From: Archangium sp.
Lineage (GTDB): Bacteria > Myxococcota > Myxococcia > Myxococcales > Myxococcaceae
NCBI GenBank assembly: GCA_016793585.1
Contig: JAEUJR010000060.1
Coordinates: 1-8,453, forward strand
Direction: 5' to 3'
DNA length: 8,453 nt
The stretch's first letter is position 1. Each line of letters starts with the position of its first letter. Positions 5,867-8,453 of this stretch are shown here, piece by piece. The position numbers were made by a program, and so were the translations under genes. The notes beneath the pieces were generated by a model. It was not told the DNA's origin, did no database searches, and saw only the letters and a list, made by a program, of their open reading frames with translations.

Positions 5867-7894
5867 GTGGCCTGGCACCGCCTCAGCATGTTGCCCGAGG
5901 GCGTTCTCTCGTCGCGCACGTGGCGCGCGCGGCATGACGATGGGCGCGAGGCGGTGCTGCGTGAGGTGCCCGAGGGCGTGACGCCGACGCCAGCGGGCTA
6001 CGCGATTCCGGGTGTCGTCACGTTGCGAGAGGTCGTCGAGGTCGAAGGCCGCCGCTACGGCGTGTGGAGCCTCGTTCAAGCCGACTCGCTGCAAGACCTC
6101 GTCGAGCGCCTGCAGGACTCGGGCATTCCGATTCCCCTCGGGTTCGTGGTGCGCGTCATCGTCGACGCTGCGCGCACGCTGGTCGCCATCACGCCGGCGC
6201 GGCCGCACGGTGGGCTGTCTGACAGCTCGCTGCTGGTCACCGTCGATGGCGACGTGCTGGTGATGGACTTTGGCTGTGCACGGCCGGGGCGCTTCACGGC
6301 GGCGGGGGCTCCCAGCTTCGTGAACGACGTCTTCGCGCTCGGCGCGGTGCTGCACGCGACGCTCACCGGCTTCGGCGGCACCTACGCTGACGCCATCACC
6401 GAGGGCCTGCAGCTGCCTCCGCCGTCGCAGCTGCACGACGAGTGCACGCCCGCCCTCGACGACATCGTCTCGCGCGCCATCTCGCGCAGCATCGAGCAGC
6501 GCCAACCAGACCTCGAGCTGCTCGCCGACGAGCTCGAAGCGGTGCTGGGTGCGCAGCTCTTCACGAAGACGCAGGTGCAGGCGTTTCTGTCGAAGACGGT
6601 GCAGCGGCCCGGCCCGCCAGTGCCCGACGTCGACCCGGGGCCCGCGCCAGGCATCGACGACGTGCCCACCGGCCAACACTTCTCGCCGGGAACCAGCGAG
6701 ACGATGCCCGGCCTCGAGCCGGTGCGAATACCCTCGGGCACGCAGCCGGGAACACCGCCGGCAGACGCCTTCTCTGCCGTCGCAGGGCCCGCTGACACGC
6801 AGCCGCAGCCCGCGATTCCGCTCTCGACCCAGCCGGGCATTCCCAACCCCGCGCTGATGGGTGCGCCTCCGCCCGCCGCGACGATTCCGCGTGCGTCGGT
6901 GCCGCCGATGACGGCACGTGGGTCTGGCGTGATGAGCGCGCCTCCTCCCTCCGAGACCGTTCCACGCGCCTCGGTGCCGCCGATGACGGCGCGTGGGTCT
7001 GGCGTGATGAGCGCGCCTCCTCCCTCCGATGCGCCGCCGATGACACCGAAGGCGTCCTCTCCATCGCGACCGCCGGCGCCGATTCCGATGGAGACGCAGC
7101 CGCGCATCGTCGCTCCGCCAGTGATGGACACGCGCGAGAACGAGGTGCCCACGGGCCCACGCGCCGTACCGCCGCCCGCGACGAACGTCTCGTACGCGAA
7201 GCTCGAGTGGGCGCAGGGGCAGACGCGGGTGCCGACTCCACCGCTCGGCACACCTGCCGCGACCAACGAGACCGACGACCCGCCCGCGCCGAGCGCCGAA
7301 CACGAGGTGCCCGCGCTTGGTGACGACGACGGCCCGCCCACCGCCGTGAAGCGCATTCCCGTGGCGGCGACGACTGGCGAGCTGCCCGATGTCGACGCCG
7401 AAGAGGCCGACCCGCCAGCCCCGAGCGCCGAGCACGACGCACCTGCGCTGGGTGACGACGATGATCCGCCGACGTCGGTGAAGCGGGCTCCCACGTCGGG
7501 TACGGCGCCCGAGCTCGCAGGCGTCTCGTCGCGAGAGGTGGCCTCGCCGAGCATCACCGACGTGAAGCCACGCGCCTCGGGCTCACGTCAGCTCATCGCG
7601 GCGTTGCTGGTCGTCGTCGCGGGCGTGTTCGCGGCGGTGGTGTGGAAGCTCCAGGCCGCGAGCTCGACGCCGACGGTGGCGAAGGTGACGCCCATCGCCA
7701 TCGAAGAAGACGACGCGGGCGCTCCACCGCCGGTCGTCGTGGTGGCCGAAGAAGACGACGCGGGTGAAGAGGAAGAAGACGAAGACGCCGGTGTCGTCGA
7801 AGAGCCCGAAGATGCTGGCGCGCCCGTCGTCGACGCAGGCGTGAAGAAGCCGGTCGTGAAGAAGAAGCCACCGAAGCGACGACGGCGACGATGA
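5867..7894 (+). CDS. Membrane-anchored Ser/Thr-kinase-like pseudokinase
   Basis: 675 aa from GTG 5867. An in-frame TTG at 5825 lies upstream of the likely promoter and is less plausible. Residues about 4-228 resemble a bacterial Ser/Thr kinase domain: RARHDDGREAVLR around the usual VAIK site, HGG (114-116) at HRD, DFG (134-136) at normal spacing, NDVFALGAVLHATLTG with Asp154, and EQR with Arg212 near the end. Catalytic features are lost: the Gly loop is gone, VAIK Lys is Arg32, HRD Asp is Gly116 and the metal-binding Asn is Ser121. It is therefore probably a scaffold or sensor rather than an active kinase. Residues about 235-573 are Pro/Ala-rich with two internal repeats. A membrane helix lies at about 576-594, followed by an acidic tail with five DAG motifs and a basic end (KRRRRR). 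Signalling partners are not in the window. Confidence 0.8.
   Translation: MAWHRLSMLPEGVLSSRTWRARHDDGREAVLREVPEGVTPTPAGYAIPGVVTLREVVEVEGRRYGVWSLVQADSLQDLVERLQDSGIPIPLGFVVRVIVDAARTLVAITPARPHGGLSDSSLLVTVDGDVLVMDFGCARPGRFTAAGAPSFVNDVFALGAVLHATLTGFGGTYADAITEGLQLPPPSQLHDECTPALDDIVSRAISRSIEQRQPDLELLADELEAVLGAQLFTKTQVQAFLSKTVQRPGPPVPDVDPGPAPGIDDVPTGQHFSPGTSETMPGLEPVRIPSGTQPGTPPADAFSAVAGPADTQPQPAIPLSTQPGIPNPALMGAPPPAATIPRASVPPMTARGSGVMSAPPPSETVPRASVPPMTARGSGVMSAPPPSDAPPMTPKASSPSRPPAPIPMETQPRIVAPPVMDTRENEVPTGPRAVPPPATNVSYAKLEWAQGQTRVPTPPLGTPAATNETDDPPAPSAEHEVPALGDDDGPPTAVKRIPVAATTGELPDVDAEEADPPAPSAEHDAPALGDDDDPPTSVKRAPTSGTAPELAGVSSREVASPSITDVKPRASGSRQLIAALLVVVAGVFAAVVWKLQAASSTPTVAKVTPIAIEEDDAGAPPPVVVVAEEDDAGEEEEDEDAGVVEEPEDAGAPVVDAGVKKPVVKKKPPKRRRRR
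6890..7028 (+). repeat. 75-bp repeat (25 aa) in the Pro-rich region of the pseudokinase
   Basis: The segment RASVPPMTARGSGVMSAPPP occurs at 6890 and again at 6965, exactly 75 bases apart. The DNA is nearly identical, with only a few synonymous changes. The first copy ends SETVP and the second SDAPP. Confidence 0.85.
7277..7540 (+). repeat. 132-bp repeat (44 aa) before the membrane helix of the pseudokinase
   Basis: The segment DPPAPSAEH..PALGDDD.PPT.VKR starts at 7277 and again at 7409, 132 bases apart. The first 26 residues of each copy are well conserved and the following 18 are loose. The acidic GDDD and the PPTxVKR motif may be binding or phosphorylation sites (inference). Confidence 0.8.
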
Positions 7895-7910
7895 GCCTCG
7901 AGGTGCCGTG

Positions 7911-8453
7911 ATGAAGCAACTCCGAGTATCGGGAACGTTGGGTGGTGCCGGGCCGTCGAAGACCATTCCGTATCTCGAGGTGCCCGAGGCGGTGACGTTC
8001 TTCGGCCAACGAGGGCGGGTTCCAGTCGTGGTTCGAATCGGGAAGCGCGTGTTGCGCCTGTCGCTCGCGCCGATGGGTGGGGTGCACGTGCTCGGGTTCA
8101 GCGCGGCGAACGCGAAGGCGGCAGGCGTCTCAGTGGGCGACCAGGTCACGCTGACGCTCGAGGTCGACGAAGGCTCGCGAGCGGTGGAGCCACCACCCGA
8201 GCTCGCGAAGGCGTTTCGAACGAACGCAGCGGCGAAACAGGCGTGGGTGAGGCTGGCGCCGTCACATCAGAAGGAGCACGCCGAGGCGATTCTGCAGGCG
8301 AAGAGGCCCGAGACCATCGCGAGACGGGTGGAGAAGACGCTCGCCATGCTGACGTCGACAGGTCGGCCGAAGAAGCCCGCACCGAGCACGAAGCCGCTCG
8401 CGGCCAGGCTCGGGTTCAAGCCGGGGCTGCAGGTGTCGGTCGTCGACGCGCCG
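7911..8453 (+). CDS. YdeI/OmpD-associated family protein with DUF1905-like N-terminus (3' end beyond window)
   Basis: 181 codons are visible and no stop is reached. ATG 7911 is preceded by GAGGTG (7900-7905), an excellent Shine-Dalgarno sequence five bases away; GTG 7908 is also in frame. Residues 1-90 fit the DUF1905 pattern: RGRVPVVVRIGKRVLRLSLAPMGGVHVLGF (34-63), then GVSVGDQVTLTLEVD. Residues 91-148 fit the YdeI/OmdA domain: PPPELAKAF, AWVRLAPSHQKEHAEAIL, then AKRPETIARRVEKTLAML. After a Lys/Pro linker, LAARLGFKPGLQVSVVDAP (164 onward) looks like the start of a DUF3052-like domain, which the edge cuts off. Such proteins are small and cytoplasmic, and their biochemical role is poorly defined. 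It starts 16 bases after the pseudokinase stop and is probably co-transcribed. Confidence 0.8.
   Translation, partial: MKQLRVSGTLGGAGPSKTIPYLEVPEAVTFFGQRGRVPVVVRIGKRVLRLSLAPMGGVHVLGFSAANAKAAGVSVGDQVTLTLEVDEGSRAVEPPPELAKAFRTNAAAKQAWVRLAPSHQKEHAEAILQAKRPETIARRVEKTLAMLTSTGRPKKPAPSTKPLAARLGFKPGLQVSVVDAP

Noticed and set aside
5753..7435. 560-codon minus-strand Arg/His-rich ORF
   Set aside because: It is antisense to the pseudokinase and has composition only, no recognisable domain.

Overview
The window is very GC-rich with strong G/C preference at third codon positions. It looks like a piece of a myxobacterial (Myxococcota) chromosome. The signs are lipoproteins with long Gly/Ala/Ser/Thr spacers, a degenerate Ser/Thr-kinase-like protein with a Pro-rich middle and 'DAG'-rich tail, and frequent GTG starts. 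This assignment is inferred from style; there is no rRNA or other marker gene here. I see no tRNA, rRNA, CRISPR array, insertion sequence, phage gene or attachment site.

Layout. Positions 1-995 hold the 5' part of a minus-strand lipoprotein gene that runs off the left edge. Its spacer contains a 12-copy, 18-bp tandem repeat, and the opposite strand carries long Pro/Ala/Val decoy ORFs. A divergent 165-bp gap separates it from a plus-strand series: a divergent RlmN-like radical-SAM rRNA methyltransferase (1161-2243), a small four-helix membrane protein (2275-2694), two tandem paralogous proteins of unknown function (2698-3228 and 3247-3876), a SpoIID/LytB-domain exported protein (3979-5058), a second Gly-rich-spacer lipoprotein (5063-5788), a membrane-anchored pseudokinase (5867-7894) and a YdeI/OmpD-associated-family protein cut by the right edge (7911-8453).

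How they may work together. Spacing suggests two or three transcription units: rlmN-like through the paralog pair; SpoIID plus lipoprotein, four bases apart; and pseudokinase plus YdeI-like gene behind a candidate promoter that would give an almost leaderless mRNA. Several products are exported or membrane-bound (two lipoproteins, the SpoIID-type protein, the four-helix protein, the pseudokinase), so an envelope theme is possible, but no single pathway links them.

The most interesting items are the hidden, homogenised repeat lipoprotein, the tandem paralogs in which each protein seems to be internally duplicated, the hairpin that ends one base before a start codon, the pseudokinase that has lost three kinase signatures but kept DFG, and the RlmN homologue with changed active-site surroundings. 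I see no clear defence or mobile system.
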